A stretch of 64,000 nt of DNA from Algibacillus agarilyticus (GTDB taxonomy: Bacteria; Pseudomonadota; Gammaproteobacteria; Enterobacterales; Alteromonadaceae): positions 1 through 64,000 of the forward strand of contig NZ_QMED01000020.1 of assembly GCF_003286125.1 (NCBI RefSeq). The letters run 5' to 3'. Numbering within the stretch: the first letter of the stretch is position 1; each line of letters opens with the position of its first letter. The position numbers were made by a program, and so were the translations under genes. Shown here piece after piece: positions 63,863 through 64,000 of this stretch. The notes beneath the pieces are model-generated. The model saw only the letters and a list, made by a program, of their open reading frames with translations, searched no databases and was not told where the DNA came from.

Positions 63863-64000
63863 CGAAGTCAATATTTAAATATAAACTAATAGAGTTATAT
63901 ATGAGGTTGCATATCTATAAACGCTTGCTTAAATTAATAAGTTAAATAAAAAAATAAATTCATTCATATAAGTTAATGTATTTTAGGGTAAATATTATAT

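Noticed and set aside
1-64000. CRISPR arrays, prophage or integron
   Set aside because: No regularly spaced direct repeats, integrase, structural phage genes or cassette array were seen; the repeats found are dispersed and palindrome-ended.

Overview
The window looks like chromosome of an AT-rich, agar-degrading marine gammaproteobacterium of the Alteromonadales (Catenovulum/Paraglaciecola-like). This rests on two GH50 beta-agarases, three formylglycine sulfatases, a very large TonB-dependent receptor next to a tryptophan-halogenase-like flavoprotein and a SapC protein, and DUF3570/DUF4266 genes. No tRNA, rRNA, CRISPR array, transposase or phage gene was seen. The genus is an inference from gene content.

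Layout. 0.3-3.3 kb: a GbsR-type regulator behind a perfect inverted repeat, then a cyanide-insensitive-type cytochrome bd oxidase (two subunits). 3.9-9.2 kb: three tightly packed secreted or lipoprotein sulfatases ending in a terminator. 9.3-14.6 kb (minus): a three-gene operon of a haem-c protein, a di-haem LamG lipoprotein and a Tat-exported protein; divergent from it is an HzsA-like di-haem lipoprotein. 17.5-30.4 kb (plus): a long, mostly overlapping operon of beta-barrels, a TlpA thioredoxin, a DUF4266 lipoprotein with a Gly/Cys tail, a DUF3570 protein, three TPR proteins, an ExbB/ExbD/ExbD motor and an AgmX/TonB-like protein. Together 9.3-30.4 kb looks like one poorly described envelope system joining c-type haem proteins, periplasmic thiol chemistry and a proton-driven motor resembling the Myxococcus Agl/Glt machinery. 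It is the best candidate for something new.

31.6-44.4 kb: an agar-oligosaccharide locus with an orphan solute-binding protein, a GntR regulator, a 1230-residue TonB receptor, a carbohydrate-binding-type lipoprotein, a halogenase-like flavoprotein, SapC and a GH50 agarase. The palindrome ATTGTTAACAAT recurs before gntR, the receptor and both agarases (the second at 58.9-61.2 kb), which suggests a GntR regulon readable from the sequence. 44.9-49.9 kb: a diguanylate cyclase, a Kef-type antiporter, a CobW-family GTPase and a sterol-desaturase-family enzyme. 50.0-55.6 kb (minus): an apparently Fur-regulated iron locus (TonB receptor, imelysin, DUF4856 lipoprotein). 55.7-58.8 kb: a LytS/LytTR two-component pair and an ApbE flavin transferase. 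58.9-63.9 kb (minus): the second agarase, a kelch lipoprotein and a DUF1080 protein.

Four copies of a short palindrome-ended element (MITE-like, about 83 to 225 bp) sit at module boundaries. A second structured repeat lies at 61.34-61.59 kb. A ten-G homopolymer inside the large TonB receptor gene is a possible phase-variation site.
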